DNA of 64,000 nucleotides from Hylemonella sp. (GTDB taxonomy: Bacteria > Pseudomonadota > Gammaproteobacteria > Burkholderiales > Burkholderiaceae_C): the NCBI RefSeq assembly GCF_027532185.1, contig NZ_JAPZSV010000007.1, positions 62,001 to 126,000 of the forward strand, read 5' to 3'. Position numbers and translations under genes: made by a program. Shown piece by piece: positions 31,787 to 42,274 of this stretch. The notes beneath the pieces were generated by a model. It saw nothing but the letters and a program-made list of their open reading frames with translations. It was not told the DNA's origin and did no database searches. Within the stretch, counting starts at the first letter, position 1; the number at the start of each line of letters is the position of its first letter.

Positions 31787-34201
31787 GTGCTGACGCCGCT
31801 GATCCGCCTGCTGCCCAACTCGCTGGTCAAGCGGGTTTTCGCCTTGTATGTCGGCACGCTGATGCTGTTCTTCGGCACCGGTCTCTGGTTGTTCTACAAC
31901 TACGAGTTCCGCGAGGAGATCGAAAAGGTCCAGGAGACGGCGGCCATGCTGGTGGAGGCCACCGCCCAGACCATCACCGAGAGCGCGGTGATCGGTGACT
32001 ACGACACCATCCAGCGCACGCTGACAAGCAACGTACTGCGATCTCCTTTTTCCTCCGCGACATTCATCGACTTGCGGGGCGGCGTCGTTCGCGGCGTACA
32101 CCCCCCTCCGACGACGAGCGAGTACGCTCCTGACTGGATGCGCCAGCGCGTCGATGAGCTGCTGTACGACGTCAATCGCCCCATCACGGTCGGCGGCAAG
32201 GATTACGGCGTGCTGCGCCTGCAATTTGCCGTCGACACCGTCGCGCACGACCTCTGGATGCTGCTGCTCACGGTCATCGCGCTCATGGGCGCCAGCCTGC
32301 TGGGCGGGCTGCTCGTCATCTGGTACTCGATGCGCCACTGGCTGATGTCCTTCCAGCGCTTCGACCGCAGCCTGTCTGCCGGGAGCCCACAGTTCGAGCA
32401 GCTCACCAAGCAAGTGGCTCAGGCCGTACCGGAAGAGTTCCGTCCGACCTTCGAGATGATGCAGCGCATCTCCGGCGATCTGCACCTGGAACTGCAGCAA
32501 CGAGAGCTGGCCTTGACCGCGCTGCGGCGGGCGCTGTCCAAGCTGTTGCCCGATGCGCCGCAGACCCCTGTCACCCAGCGCATGGACATCACGGCGCTGG
32601 CCCGTCTGGTGCTGCAGGTCGTCCAGGAACGCGAGGCCGACCGCACCGCGCTGCAGGAAGCCAAACAGGCCGCCGAGGCCGCGAACCGGGCCAAGAGCGA
32701 ATTTCTCGCGGTGATGAGTCACGAGATCCGTACACCCATGAACGGCATCATCGGCATGACCGGACTGGCGCTGGAAACCCCTCTCACCCCCGATCAGCGC
32801 GAATACCTGACCATGGTGCGTCGTTCGGCCGATGCGCTGCTAGCCATCATCAACGACATCCTGGATTTCTCCAAGATCGAAGCCGGCCAGCTTACGCTGG
32901 ACCCGCGCCCATTCCGCATCCACTCCCTGGTGCGCGGCACGCTCAACAGCCTGGACAGTCAGGCCCGGGAGAAAGGTCTGAAGCTGGCCTACGAACCCGC
33001 GGACGATGTGCCTACCCATCTGGTCGGCGACCCCGGCCGCCTGCGCCAGGTGTTGATCAATCTGGTGGGCAATGCGGTCAAGTTCAGCAAACAGGGCGCC
33101 GTGACCGTACGCGTGCAGCCCCGGCAGTTCAGGGCAGGTCAGATCGTACTGGGCTTTGAAGTGCAGGACCAAGGCATTGGTATCGACCCGGCCAAACTGA
33201 GAACGATCTTCAACCCTTTCACCCAGGCTGACGCCTCCATCACGCGCCATTTTGGCGGCACAGGTCTGGGCTTGGCCATCTGCAGCAAGCTGGTCCAGGC
33301 CATGGACGGCGAGATCGGCGTGCACAGCGCACCCGGCAGGGGCAGCACCTTCCACTTCTCTGCCACCTTCGGCATCGACGAGGAGGCGACCGACAGCGAC
33401 ATCATGCCCATGACGGCCCCGATCCCCGTCAAAGCGGAGAACGCGCTGAACATCCTGCTCGCCGAAGACAACGAGGTCAACCAGAAGCTCATGCTTGAAC
33501 TGCTGCGACGTGAGGGTCACGACGTGGACCTTGCACATAACGGGGAACAGGCGGTGTTCATGGCCACCCACGCCGACCCCCCCTATGACCTGATCCTCAT
33601 GGACATGCAGATGCCCGTGCTCGACGGGTTGCAGGCCACACGGCGCATCCGCGAACACGAGCAGTCCAGCGGCTATCGCGCGCGTATCGTTGCCCTGACC
33701 GCCAACGTGCTCCCCGAGGACCGGGCGCGCTGCCTGAGCGCGGGCATGGACGGTCATCTGGGCAAGCCCATCAACCAGCGCGAGCTGCGGGCCGTGCTAC
33801 AAGGCGATGCGACGCCCGTGCCAGAAGACACCCCCGTCCGCCCCGTAGCGACCGAAGCCGCGTCAGCCTTCGACTACCAACTGGCACTGGATAGCGCCGA
33901 TGCCATGGTGGTGCGCATCATCGCCGAGTCCTACCGCAGCAACTGGCCAGGACAACTGCGGGCCATCGGCGAAGCGGTGCAACGCACGGACGCCGCCCAG
34001 CTGCAGCGTAGTGCCCATGCGCTGCGGGGTGTGCTGGGGAACTTCGGGGTCACCCCGGCAGAAGCGCTGACCCGGCGCATCGAGCTGCTGGGCACGCAGG
34101 GGGCCGCAGACCAGGCCGCCCCGCTGCTCCCCAAGCTGGCGGGCGAGCTGCAGGCCCTGGACCGGGCCCTGGTGATCTGGCTGGCCCGTACGCCAGCCTG
34201 A
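31787..34201 (+). CDS. Hybrid sensor histidine kinase (HisKA-HATPase-REC-HPt)
   Basis: 804 residues with a GTG start six bases after the binding-protein gene. Membrane helices are at about 17-37 and 155-180, enclosing a periplasmic sensor of about 120 residues. The H-box [12 protein letters not shown] puts the phosphorylated His at 312; the N-box has N429; the G-boxes are at 461-499. The receiver has the phospho-Asp at 606 (LILMDMQMP), and the C-terminal HPt has His 744 ([14 protein letters not shown]). This is a full four-step phosphorelay within one chain. The output partner is probably the regulator at 35717. Confidence 0.92.
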   Translation: MLTPLIRLLPNSLVKRVFALYVGTLMLFFGTGLWLFYNYEFREEIEKVQETAAMLVEATAQTITESAVIGDYDTIQRTLTSNVLRSPFSSATFIDLRGGVVRGVHPPPTTSEYAPDWMRQRVDELLYDVNRPITVGGKDYGVLRLQFAVDTVAHDLWMLLLTVIALMGASLLGGLLVIWYSMRHWLMSFQRFDRSLSAGSPQFEQLTKQVAQAVPEEFRPTFEMMQRISGDLHLELQQRELALTALRRALSKLLPDAPQTPVTQRMDITALARLVLQVVQEREADRTALQEAKQAAEAANRAKSEFLAVMSHEIRTPMNGIIGMTGLALETPLTPDQREYLTMVRRSADALLAIINDILDFSKIEAGQLTLDPRPFRIHSLVRGTLNSLDSQAREKGLKLAYEPADDVPTHLVGDPGRLRQVLINLVGNAVKFSKQGAVTVRVQPRQFRAGQIVLGFEVQDQGIGIDPAKLRTIFNPFTQADASITRHFGGTGLGLAICSKLVQAMDGEIGVHSAPGRGSTFHFSATFGIDEEATDSDIMPMTAPIPVKAENALNILLAEDNEVNQKLMLELLRREGHDVDLAHNGEQAVFMATHADPPYDLILMDMQMPVLDGLQATRRIREHEQSSGYRARIVALTANVLPEDRARCLSAGMDGHLGKPINQRELRAVLQGDATPVPEDTPVRPVATEAASAFDYQLALDSADAMVVRIIAESYRSNWPGQLRAIGEAVQRTDAAQLQRSAHALRGVLGNFGVTPAEALTRRIELLGTQGAADQAAPLLPKLAGELQALDRALVIWLARTPA

Positions 34202-34259
34202 ACACACGCCGTCGCGTTAACATGGGAACCAGCCCAGCTGACCAGGATCCGCCCCGCCC

Positions 34260-35720
34260 ATGAGCCAGCCAACACGCTCCGGTGCCCGCATACTTGTCGT
34301 TGAAGACACGCCCGAGATCCGGCTGCTGGCCACTGTGTTACTGGAAAGTCAGGGCCACACCGTCTATAGCGCCGACGACGGCGAAATCGGTCTGGCCAAG
34401 GCCTTGGAGCTGAGACCCGACCTGATCCTGCTCGATGTGGTGATGCCGGGCCCGGACGGTTATGAAGTCTGCCGCCGTCTGAAGAAGGACGCAGCGCTGC
34501 GGGATGTGCCTGTCATCTTCATGAGCGCCCAGGACGACGTTCAGGCCCAGACCCTGGGATTCGAGGTGGGCGGGGCGGACTATGTCACCAAGCCGCTGTC
34601 AGTACCGGTGCTGCTCGCCCGCGTCCGCACACACCTCGCGCTGCACGCGCAGCGCCGCAGCCTCGAAGGCATGTTCCGCGATGCACTGGAATATGCGCCT
34701 GATGCCATCATCCTGGCCGATCCCCAGTGGCGCATCGTGCAGGTCAACGCACGGACCCTGGCCATGTTTGGCTACCAGCGCGAGCAGTTGACGGGGCAAC
34801 CGGTCGAGATGCTCATCCCCCAGCGACTGCAGACCGAGCATTTCCAGCGTCGAATGACCGACGCCGACCGCCAGCCGGGGGACCTGGCGCTCGGCGTGGA
34901 CACCGGGTGCCTGCGCAGCGACGGCAGCGAGTTCTTTGGGGATCTCAGCGTCGGGGTGCTGCACACCAGCCGGGGTCCCCTGCTGATGGCAGTGGTGCGC
35001 GACGTCACGGAGAGCCGTCGCATCCAGCAGGAGATGGCGGAGTCACGGCAGCGCCTGCGGGATTTGGCCGCACAGGGCGATGCCCTGCGCGAATACGAGC
35101 GCAAGAACATCGCTCGCGAGGTCCATGACGAACTGGGCCAGGTGCTGACGGCCCTTCGTATGGACCTGACCCACGCGGACATGACCTTTGGCGCCACGAA
35201 TGCCGACCTTAAGGACCGGCTCCAGGGCATGCGTGTGCTGGTGGACCGCGCCATCCAGGGGGTGCGCAATGTGGCCACCCATCTGCGGCCGTCAGCGCTG
35301 GACATGGGCGTGGTGCCGGCGCTCGAATGGCTCGGCGGCGAGTTCCAACGCCATGCCGGCATCCCCTGCCACATCGATGTCGACACACCTGCCATCGAGA
35401 TACCCGAGCATCGTGCCATCGCTCTCTTTCGCATCGTGCAGGAGTCCCTGACGAACGTGAGCCGCTACGCCCAAGCGAGTTCGGTGCAGATCAGTCTGCG
35501 GCAGGCCGACGGTCAACTCGTGCTGAAAGTGCGCGATGACGGCCAGGGCTTTGATGCCGCAGCTGGCGCGAAGGGCGGCTCTTTCGGTCTGCTGGGCATG
35601 CAAGAGCGGGCACTGGCTCTCGGCGGCGAGTTGACCTTGGAAAGCGCCATCGGTAGTGGCACCACCGTCACAGCCAGGGTGCCGCTGCATCAAGAGCCCC
35701 TGCGGCAGGAGACCCCATGA
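34260..35720 (+). CDS. Receiver-PAS-histidine kinase (NarX-like HisKA_3)
   Basis: 486 residues with no membrane segment. The order is REC (residues 10-125, phospho-Asp 59 in LLDVVMP), PAS (about 137-250, with FGYQREQLTGQPVEMLIPQR), a coiled linker, and a HisKA_3 dimerisation domain with His 289 (REVHDELGQVLTALRMDL). The HATPase has DDGQGFD and GGSFGLLGMQERA. It is a soluble kinase that can itself be phosphorylated, an arrangement suited to relaying from the upstream hybrid kinase. Its end overlaps the next regulator's start by four bases. Confidence 0.92.
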   Translation: MSQPTRSGARILVVEDTPEIRLLATVLLESQGHTVYSADDGEIGLAKALELRPDLILLDVVMPGPDGYEVCRRLKKDAALRDVPVIFMSAQDDVQAQTLGFEVGGADYVTKPLSVPVLLARVRTHLALHAQRRSLEGMFRDALEYAPDAIILADPQWRIVQVNARTLAMFGYQREQLTGQPVEMLIPQRLQTEHFQRRMTDADRQPGDLALGVDTGCLRSDGSEFFGDLSVGVLHTSRGPLLMAVVRDVTESRRIQQEMAESRQRLRDLAAQGDALREYERKNIAREVHDELGQVLTALRMDLTHADMTFGATNADLKDRLQGMRVLVDRAIQGVRNVATHLRPSALDMGVVPALEWLGGEFQRHAGIPCHIDVDTPAIEIPEHRAIALFRIVQESLTNVSRYAQASSVQISLRQADGQLVLKVRDDGQGFDAAAGAKGGSFGLLGMQERALALGGELTLESAIGSGTTVTARVPLHQEPLRQETP

Positions 35721-36349
35721 TCCGATTGATGATTGCCGACGACCACGCCATCGTCCGCAGTGGCCTGCGTCAGCTGCTGTCCCTGGCGCCAGACATCAGC
35801 GTCGCGTCCGAGGCGGTAGATGGCGCCCAAGTGCTTGAAGGCTTGCGCCGTGAGCTGCCTGATCTGCTGCTGCTCGACATCAACATGCCCGGCCTGAGCG
35901 GCCCCGACCTGATCGTCCGCATCAAATCCCACTGGCCTGCACTACCCATCCTCGTCCTGAGCATGCACAACGAGGGGCAAGTCGCTGCACGCGTGCTCAA
36001 GGCCGGCGCCAGCGGCTACGTGACCAAGGACAGCGAGATGGAGGTGCTGCTTGGCGCGATCCGCAGGGTTGCCAGCGGAGGCAAGTTCATCGTGCCCGAG
36101 CTGGCCGAGAAATTGGTGTTTGACATATCTCTCGGTAGCGACCAACAGCCACACCAGGCCCTCTCTGACCGCGAACTGGAAGTGTTCCGCCTGCTGGTGG
36201 CAGGTCAGGGTGTCAACGACATCGCCGAGCAGCTGTGCATCAGCAACAAGACCGTCAGCACGCACAAGACGCGGCTCATGGAGAAGCTCAACATCAGCAG
36301 CACGGCTGAGCTCGTGCGCTATGCCATGCAACACGGCCTGCTGAACTGA
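35717..36349 (+). CDS. NarL/FixJ-type response regulator
   Basis: 210 residues. REC at 1-120 has acidic residues D8-D9, phospho-Asp 54 (LLLDINMPG) and the later Lys in TKDSE. The LuxR-type HTH is at about 147-205 (LSDRELEVFRLLVAGQGVND, ISNKTVSTHKTRLMEKLN). It overlaps the HisKA_3 kinase gene by four bases, so that kinase is its most likely partner. A perfect palindrome 18 bases after its stop may be its binding site upstream of the next operon. Confidence 0.93.
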   Translation: MIRLMIADDHAIVRSGLRQLLSLAPDISVASEAVDGAQVLEGLRRELPDLLLLDINMPGLSGPDLIVRIKSHWPALPILVLSMHNEGQVAARVLKAGASGYVTKDSEMEVLLGAIRRVASGGKFIVPELAEKLVFDISLGSDQQPHQALSDRELEVFRLLVAGQGVNDIAEQLCISNKTVSTHKTRLMEKLNISSTAELVRYAMQHGLLN

Positions 36350-36366
36350 GTCCGCGGGCGACCGCC

Positions 36367-36386
36367 GTGTAGGAATCGTCCTACAC
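36367..36386. promoter_or_regulatory. Palindrome GTGTAGGA-N4-TCCTACAC, candidate regulator site
   Basis: A perfect 8-base inverted repeat with the centre ATCG lies between the NarL-type regulator and the REC-cheW-chemoreceptor genes. Size and symmetry fit LuxR/NarL-family DNA sites. A terminator reading is weaker, because the nearest T-stretch starts about ten bases later. The next gene starts 75 bases downstream. Confidence 0.6.
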
Positions 36387-36461
36387 ACACCATCTTTTCC
36401 TGACATCCGAACCGGCCGAGTCCGATGGTACATGCCGACATGCGCCGGCACCATCTCGGTC

Positions 36462-36845
36462 ATGAAGATTCTGGTCGTCGACGATTCTGAACTGATCCGC
36501 TTCCGGCTCGTACGGCAGATCATGGCCATCCCCGGCGTCAGGCAGGTGATGGCCGCATCAAGCCGTCAGCAAGCCGAGTACCTGTTCGCGGCCATGCGCC
36601 CTGGGCTGCTGGTACTGGACCTGAACCTGCCCGACGGTGACCCTGTCCACCTGATTCCGAATTTCAAGAACGAGCGCAAGGATCTGAAGGTGGCCGTGCT
36701 GACGAACGACGCGACGGACTACAACCGCCAGCGTTGCCTGCAGGCCGGGGCCGACTGGTTCTTCGACAAGTCCACCGAGTTCGAGCAGCTGCTGGAGCAG
36801 CTACGCCTACTTCCTGAACCTGCAACCTTCCGGAGATCGCCATGA
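36462..36845 (+). CDS. Single-domain response regulator
   Basis: 127 residues, a stand-alone receiver. It starts MKILVVDDSELIRFRLV, with phospho-Asp at residue 53 (LVLDLNLPDGD), Thr in TNDATD and Lys in FDKSTEF. No output domain follows. Its stop overlaps the cheW start (ATGA), so it is part of the chemosensory operon and may act like CheY or as a phosphate sink. An in-frame ATG ten codons upstream is less likely, though the chosen start lacks a clear SD. Confidence 0.88.
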   Translation: MKILVVDDSELIRFRLVRQIMAIPGVRQVMAASSRQQAEYLFAAMRPGLLVLDLNLPDGDPVHLIPNFKNERKDLKVAVLTNDATDYNRQRCLQAGADWFFDKSTEFEQLLEQLRLLPEPATFRRSP

Positions 36846-37351
36846 ATACCGCCCTGAATCCGGCGCCCCCAAGCGCCAACACCGACGCGCCAACCTCCAT
36901 CCGTGAGTTCCTGGCTTTCAAGCTGGGCGACGAGGAGTATGGCGTCGACATCCTGCGCGTGCAGGAGATTCGCTCCTACGAACAGCCTACGCATATGGTG
37001 AATACGCCAGACCATATTCTGGGAGTCGTGAATCTGCGCGGCGTGATCGTGCCCATCATCGACATGCGCATCAAGTTCGGACTGAGCAACCCGAACTACG
37101 ACAAGTTCACGGTGACCATCGTGCTCACCATTGGCCGCCAGGTCATCGGCATGGTCGTGGATGCAGTTTCTGACGTCATCACGCTCACGCCCGAGCAGAT
37201 GCGCCCGGTTCCGGAATTCTCTGGCGCCATCGATTCGAAATCCGTACTAGCGTTGGGCTCGGTGGGCGATCGCATGCTGATTTTGCTGGACATCAATGCC
37301 GTGCTCAATACCTCGTCGCTGCAACAAGCGCTGACGTACGAGAGCAACTGA
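36842..37351 (+). CDS. cheW: Chemotaxis coupling protein CheW
   Basis: 169 residues. The CheW fold covers about 15-160 with [35 protein letters not shown] and [18 protein letters not shown]. CheW links chemoreceptors to the kinase CheA. It overlaps the single REC gene and precedes two chemoreceptor genes. No cheA, cheR or cheB is in the window, so this is a satellite set feeding a kinase encoded elsewhere. Confidence 0.95.
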   Translation: MNTALNPAPPSANTDAPTSIREFLAFKLGDEEYGVDILRVQEIRSYEQPTHMVNTPDHILGVVNLRGVIVPIIDMRIKFGLSNPNYDKFTVTIVLTIGRQVIGMVVDAVSDVITLTPEQMRPVPEFSGAIDSKSVLALGSVGDRMLILLDINAVLNTSSLQQALTYESN

Positions 37352-37365
37352 ACTGGAGAAACACA

Positions 37366-39093
37366 ATGAAACTCATGAGCAATCTTTCTGTCGGCAGTCG
37401 CCTGGGCTGGTCTTTTGGTCTTGTTCTGTTGCTGCTGGCTCTTTCTGCGTCGATTGGTGTTTGGCGCCTGCAGGAGCTTGCGCATACCGCGCATGCAATG
37501 GGGACCACGGACAACGAACGTCTGCGTGCCGTTGCCACTTGGCGCAGTGCGATCGAGTTGAACTGGACGCGGACGCGGGCCGCTTTGCTGGAATCTGACC
37601 CTGCTCGTATCAAGGCGTGGCAAGTCGAGATGGATAAAACATCAGCGCTCGTCACCGAGATCAGCAAGAAGGCCACGGCGATGATCGTTTCCGACGAGGG
37701 CAAAGCCATGGTGGAAGAGGTCGCGAAAGCCCGCGAGAACTACCGAGGACCTCGTGCGGAAGCCCTTAAGAGACGGCTGGCCGGCGAGGATGTCTCGACC
37801 ATGCTGGAACGCGATATTCAGCCCCTGTCGATTGCCTATATCGATGCACTGACTCGTCTCGAACAACGCCAGCAGTATCTCTACGACAAGGAGTTGGAGA
37901 AGGCGGAGCATGAGTCCGTGACGGGTCGTTGGTTCATCGCTGGCAGTGCGTTCGCTGGGTTGATCGTGGGCATCGTCGCCGTCATCTTCCTTACCCGTTC
38001 AATCGTGCCGCCACTGCGTCAGGCTGTACAAGACGCGCAAGCCATCGCCCAAGGCGATCTGACGCGCCCCATCCGATCCGAAGGCAAGGACGAGATCGCG
38101 CAGATGCTCGACGCCCTGGCCCAGATGCAGACCAGTCTCTCCGGTATCGTCGGCCGCGTGCTCCAGGGCAGCGAGTCTGTCTCGACAGCCAGCGCCGAGA
38201 TTGCCCAAGGTAACCTGGACCTCAGCGCGCGCACCGAAAGCCAGGCCAGCGCGCTGGAAGAGACAGCGGCTTCCATGGAAGAGCTGACCTCCACCGTCAA
38301 ACAGAATGCCGACAACGCCCGCCAGGCCAACCAGCTGGCCCAGAGCGCCAGCGGCGTGGCTCAGCAGGGCGGCCAGGTCGTCTCCCAGGTCGTGGACACG
38401 ATGAAGGGCATCAGCGACAGCAGCAAGAAGATCGCCGACATCATCAACGTCATCGACGGCATCGCCTTCCAGACCAACATCCTGGCGCTCAACGCCGCCG
38501 TGGAAGCGGCCCGCGCTGGCGAGCAGGGCCGCGGCTTTGCCGTGGTGGCTGGTGAAGTGCGCACCCTGGCCAGCCGCAGCGCCGAGGCCGCCAAGGAAAT
38601 CAAGGCCCTGATCACCGAGAGCGTCAGCCGCGTCGACGAGGGCACGGCGCTGGTGGATCAGGCCGGCAGTACCATGAACGAGGTGGTGGCCAGCATCAAG
38701 CGCGTGACCGACATCATGGGCGAGATCAGCGCGGCCAGCACTGAACAGAGCCAGGGCGTGGCGCAGATTGGCGAGGCGGTGACGCAGATGGACCAGGTCA
38801 CGCAGCAAAACGCTGCGCTGGTGGAAGAAATGTCCGCCGCTGCCAACAGCCTCAAGAGCCAGGCCCAGGATCTGGTGCAAGCCGTCGCGGTTTTCAAGCT
38901 GGATGCCAGCAGTCAGAAGGCGACGGTCGTCGCAAGCACACCTGCGCGCACGAACGCCGCCGGCAATGTTGAGCGCCGCTCACCGAGCCGTACGACCAAC
39001 GTCACACGTCTTCAGCCGCAGGGGGCACACAAGCCGGTTGAGTCTCTCGCCGCACCTGCCAAAACGGGTGCCGACGACTGGGAAAGCTTTTGA
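37366..39093 (+). CDS. Methyl-accepting chemotaxis protein with C-terminal CheR tether
   Basis: 575 residues. TM1 is about 14-32 and TM2 about 190-210, enclosing a helical (four-helix-bundle type) periplasmic sensor; HAMP is about 211-265. The signalling hairpin has [20 protein letters not shown] and the mirror methylation helices. The chain ends DDWESF, matching the xWxxF pentapeptide that recruits CheR/CheB in enteric receptors. The first third has lower GC and different codon use than the conserved part. It lies 14 bases after cheW. Confidence 0.94.
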   Translation: MKLMSNLSVGSRLGWSFGLVLLLLALSASIGVWRLQELAHTAHAMGTTDNERLRAVATWRSAIELNWTRTRAALLESDPARIKAWQVEMDKTSALVTEISKKATAMIVSDEGKAMVEEVAKARENYRGPRAEALKRRLAGEDVSTMLERDIQPLSIAYIDALTRLEQRQQYLYDKELEKAEHESVTGRWFIAGSAFAGLIVGIVAVIFLTRSIVPPLRQAVQDAQAIAQGDLTRPIRSEGKDEIAQMLDALAQMQTSLSGIVGRVLQGSESVSTASAEIAQGNLDLSARTESQASALEETAASMEELTSTVKQNADNARQANQLAQSASGVAQQGGQVVSQVVDTMKGISDSSKKIADIINVIDGIAFQTNILALNAAVEAARAGEQGRGFAVVAGEVRTLASRSAEAAKEIKALITESVSRVDEGTALVDQAGSTMNEVVASIKRVTDIMGEISAASTEQSQGVAQIGEAVTQMDQVTQQNAALVEEMSAAANSLKSQAQDLVQAVAVFKLDASSQKATVVASTPARTNAAGNVERRSPSRTTNVTRLQPQGAHKPVESLAAPAKTGADDWESF

Positions 39094-39143
39094 TCCCGCC
39101 GGCTGGTCCTACCCTGCTGGCCATAGTCCATAAGGAGCTGAAT

Positions 39144-40919
39144 ATGTCACAACGGTCACCGGTCCGGCGAGGCCTGGGCATTGCCCACCGACTCTACCTC
39201 CTGGGTTTCATTGTGGCCCTGGCCCTGGCTGCGCTCGCAACTTACGCCTACGTGCGCCTGCATGACGTGAGCGCCCGGGCCGAAAGGACCGAGGCCGTGC
39301 GCGTGCCGCAGCTGACCGCAATGGCCGACTTGGAACTTGCCATCGCCCGCGCGTCGCTGCAGCTGCGACACGCCATGCTCGCCCGCAACCCGCAGGAGCG
39401 CGACGCGGCTCTTGCGGACATCGGTGCCAAGCGCCAGCTGATCGCGCAAACGATGCAGAGCTATGAGAAGGCGCTCTATACGACCAAGGGCAAGGCGCAG
39501 TTTGCACGCCTGCCACCGCTGATGGAGAGGTTCTGGGAGATAGCCCAGAGGAACGTGGCGCTGATCCAGGCCGGGCAACGCGAGCAGGCTTTTGCCTACC
39601 TGGTGGATGTCACGATCCCAGCACGCGACCAGCTGCTGGAGGTGCTGGACGAAGGCGTCCGGTATCAGGAAGAGGCGCTCAAGCAGGACATCCATCTGAT
39701 CGTTACCAGTGTCCAGACCACGTCAACGGCGCTGGTGACGACCGCCTGTACCATCGCCGTGGCCCTGCTTGCCTTCGCGACCTGGGTCGCCGCCCAGCTG
39801 CGCCGTCGCCTGAGCCTGTCGCAGAGTGTGGCGGAGCGCGTACGCGACGGTGACCTGACTCGTCCTGTGCGTGACGACGGTCGCGACGAGTTCTCCCCAC
39901 TGCTCAGCGCCCTCGCGGACATGCAGACAGCACTGCTGCGGATCGTGTCAGAGGTACGACAGAGCTCCGATGTCGTATCAGATGCCTGCGCCGAGATCGC
40001 GCGGGGCAATCAGGATCTGAGCGCACGCACCGAGCACCAGGCTGGCGCCCTGCAGCAGACTGCTGCCAGCATGGAGGAGCTGTCGACCACCGTCGGCCAG
40101 AACGCCGACAACGCCAGCCAGGCCAACCTGCTGGCGCGCGAGGCCAGCACCGTTGCGGTGCACGGCGGGGAAGCAGTGGACCAGGTGGTGCAAACCATGA
40201 AGAGCATCAGCGACAGCAGCAGCCGGATCGCCGACATCATCGGTGTGATTGATGGCATCGCCTTTCAGACCAACATCCTCGCGCTCAACGCTGCCGTCGA
40301 GGCGGCCCGCGCCGGTGAGCAGGGCCGAGGCTTTGCCGTGGTCGCTGGCGAGGTACGTAGCCTGGCCAGCCGTTCGGCCGAGGCCGCCAGGGAGATCCGG
40401 CAACTTATCCATGAAAGCGTGGGCCGGGTCGAGCAGGGCAGTGCGCAGGTGGCCAAGGCTGGCCAAACCATGGACGACGTGGTCGCCAGCATCAAGCGCG
40501 TGACCGACATCATGGGCGAGATCAGCGCGGCCAGTGCCGAGCAGAGCCGGGGCGTGGGCCAGATTCGCGATGCCGTCACCCAGATGGATCAGGTCACGCA
40601 GCAGAACGCCGCGCTGGTGGAAGAGATGGCCGCCGCGACGGGCAGCTTGGAGGGCCAAGCCAAGGAGCTGGTGCAGGCCGTCGCCTTCTTTCACGTGGAT
40701 GCCACGCAGCAAGGCGCCTTGATCGAGGCTGCGTCTTCGACACCTGCAGCAGAGTCGACGACGACAACGCCTGCCAGCATCAGCGTTCCCGGCTACCAGG
40801 GCCCTGAGCGCCGTTCACCGAACCGCGCCACCAACATCGCACGTCTCAAGCCACAGGTGGCCCACAAGATGGTTGAATCTGTAGCGGCGCCCGCCAAGAC
40901 CGGCACCGACGACCGTTAG
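39144..40919 (+). CDS. Methyl-accepting chemotaxis protein lacking the CheR tether
   Basis: 591 residues from [20 protein letters not shown], with AAGGAG seven bases before the ATG. TM1 is about 17-36 and TM2 about 192-215, with a helical periplasmic sensor between them, then HAMP and the signalling domain [20 protein letters not shown]. The signalling half and the tail are clearly duplicated from or with the preceding receptor. The tail stops at GTDDR, where the neighbour has GADDWESF. The next in-frame codons after the stop read Ser-Phe-stop, so the tether was lost by mutation. Confidence 0.93.
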   Translation: MSQRSPVRRGLGIAHRLYLLGFIVALALAALATYAYVRLHDVSARAERTEAVRVPQLTAMADLELAIARASLQLRHAMLARNPQERDAALADIGAKRQLIAQTMQSYEKALYTTKGKAQFARLPPLMERFWEIAQRNVALIQAGQREQAFAYLVDVTIPARDQLLEVLDEGVRYQEEALKQDIHLIVTSVQTTSTALVTTACTIAVALLAFATWVAAQLRRRLSLSQSVAERVRDGDLTRPVRDDGRDEFSPLLSALADMQTALLRIVSEVRQSSDVVSDACAEIARGNQDLSARTEHQAGALQQTAASMEELSTTVGQNADNASQANLLAREASTVAVHGGEAVDQVVQTMKSISDSSSRIADIIGVIDGIAFQTNILALNAAVEAARAGEQGRGFAVVAGEVRSLASRSAEAAREIRQLIHESVGRVEQGSAQVAKAGQTMDDVVASIKRVTDIMGEISAASAEQSRGVGQIRDAVTQMDQVTQQNAALVEEMAAATGSLEGQAKELVQAVAFFHVDATQQGALIEAASSTPAAESTTTTPASISVPGYQGPERRSPNRATNIARLKPQVAHKMVESVAAPAKTGTDDR

Positions 40920-40956
40920 AGTTTCTGATCTGGTCCGCCCTGGCGTTTCACGTGCG

Positions 40957-40985
40957 CCATCCCCCAGGGACGATGGTATTTTTTT
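40957..40985 (+). terminator. Probable terminator of the chemoreceptor operon
   Basis: CCATC (40957-40961) pairs with GATGG (40972-40976), with CCC/GGG able to pair inside. TATTTTTTT follows directly. It lies between the second receptor gene and the convergent HD-GYP gene. The stem is short but the T-run is the longest in the area. Confidence 0.55.
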
Positions 40986-41005
40986 CTCTGGCGCTAACTG
41001 AGTCG

Positions 41006-42046
41006 TCAGTGATCGGCCTTGAAGCGCTCTCGCACAGTCAGCACCTCATCCCAAGCACCCAGAAAGACGTCCACGCACGCCGGATCGAAGTGCTTGCCAC
41101 GTTGCTCACGCATGAAGCTCTTGGCGCGGTCCAGCTCCCATGCGGGTTTATAGGGGCGGGCGGAGGTCAGCGCGTCGAATACATCGGCCACGGCGACGAT
41201 GCGCCCCACCAGCGGAATCGTCTCGCCTCTCAGGCCCAGCGGGTAGCCGCTGCCGTCGAATTTCTCGTGATGACTCAGCGAGATGACCGCCGCCATCTGC
41301 AGCAGCGGTGACCCGCTGTCGGACAGAATCTGATGGCCGATCACCGGGTGCTGTTTCATGATGCCAAATTCTGCCTCGTCCAACTTGCCGGGCTTGAGCA
41401 GGATGTGGTCGGGAATGCCGACCTTGCCGACGTCGTGCATGGGCGCGGCCTCGAGGATCAGCTGCTGCTGCTCCGGCGGTAGACCCATACGCACCGCAAT
41501 CATCCAGGAATAGTGCGCCATGCGCTGGATATGGTCGCCGGTCTCCGGATCGCGGAACTCGGCGGCACGAGACAGGCGCAGTATCGTCTCGCGCTCGCGC
41601 CGCCGGATCTCGTCGGTCGCTTTCAGCACCTCCTCAGCCAGCCAGCTGGCGCGATCCTGCAGTTTGCGCTGGCTCGCACGCAGTGCCAGCATGTTGCGCA
41701 TACGCGCCCGGAACTCGACCTTGTCCAGGGGCTTGGTAAGGAAATCGTTAGCCCCCGCGTCAAGAGCCCGATGCCGCACCTCCAGTTCGTCATTCGCTGT
41801 CACCATCAGCACAGGCACATCAGCGCGTCCGGGCGTCGCCCGCAGCTGCCGCACCAGTTCGATGCCATCGAGCTCCGGCATCATGTAATCTGCGATCAGC
41901 AGGTCCGGCTCTTCTTGCTGACAGTGCGCCAGGGCCTGGCGCGAATCTGCAAAAGCCCGCACCTTGATCCCGCCGTCGAGCTGTCCGATGAAATGCTGCA
42001 ATAGAAGCAGATTGGCTTCCACATCGTCAACGATCACGATCTGCAT
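41006..42046 (-). CDS. Response regulator with HD-GYP cyclic-di-GMP phosphodiesterase domain
   Basis: 346 residues from MQIVIVDDVEANLLLL. REC has phospho-Asp 53 (LLIADYMMPELDG) and Lys in TKPLDKVEF. The HD-GYP domain (about 155-335) carries the metal His-Asp in APMHDVGKVGIPDHIL, HPVIGH, HHEKFDGSGYPLGL and DVFDALTSARPYK. All key catalytic residues are present, so it should hydrolyse c-di-GMP, as RpfG does. It is convergent with the chemoreceptor operon. The ATG ten codons upstream is also possible. Confidence 0.93.
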   Translation of the reverse strand: MQIVIVDDVEANLLLLQHFIGQLDGGIKVRAFADSRQALAHCQQEEPDLLIADYMMPELDGIELVRQLRATPGRADVPVLMVTANDELEVRHRALDAGANDFLTKPLDKVEFRARMRNMLALRASQRKLQDRASWLAEEVLKATDEIRRRERETILRLSRAAEFRDPETGDHIQRMAHYSWMIAVRMGLPPEQQQLILEAAPMHDVGKVGIPDHILLKPGKLDEAEFGIMKQHPVIGHQILSDSGSPLLQMAAVISLSHHEKFDGSGYPLGLRGETIPLVGRIVAVADVFDALTSARPYKPAWELDRAKSFMREQRGKHFDPACVDVFLGAWDEVLTVRERFKADH

Positions 42047-42274
42047 GGTGGACACCCAGAAATTCCGGATGCCCATCTTAGTCCGCTTCGCCTTCCGTTT
42101 CCTGACAGCGCTGCACTGATCAGGCTGAACCGAGTTCCGACAGCGTTCTGTCTTGGACGAGCCTGGTCACCCCAACAGCCTTAGCCAGCCCCTGATCTTG
42201 ACCGGATTTGCACTTGGGCCTGCGCCCTCCTGCTTCTGGAAGCATTCTGCAGGCCCCATGCTGACGCTGTGTGA

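Noticed and set aside
30863-32722. 619-codon minus-strand open frame across the binding-protein and kinase genes
   Set aside because: No start signal and no domain; the opposite strand carries a signal peptide, binding fold and kinase boxes.
42047-42274. Longest gene-free gap, checked for a small gene or RNA
   Set aside because: No coding frame with a start signal, no clear hairpin with T-run and no riboswitch-like pattern was found by eye.
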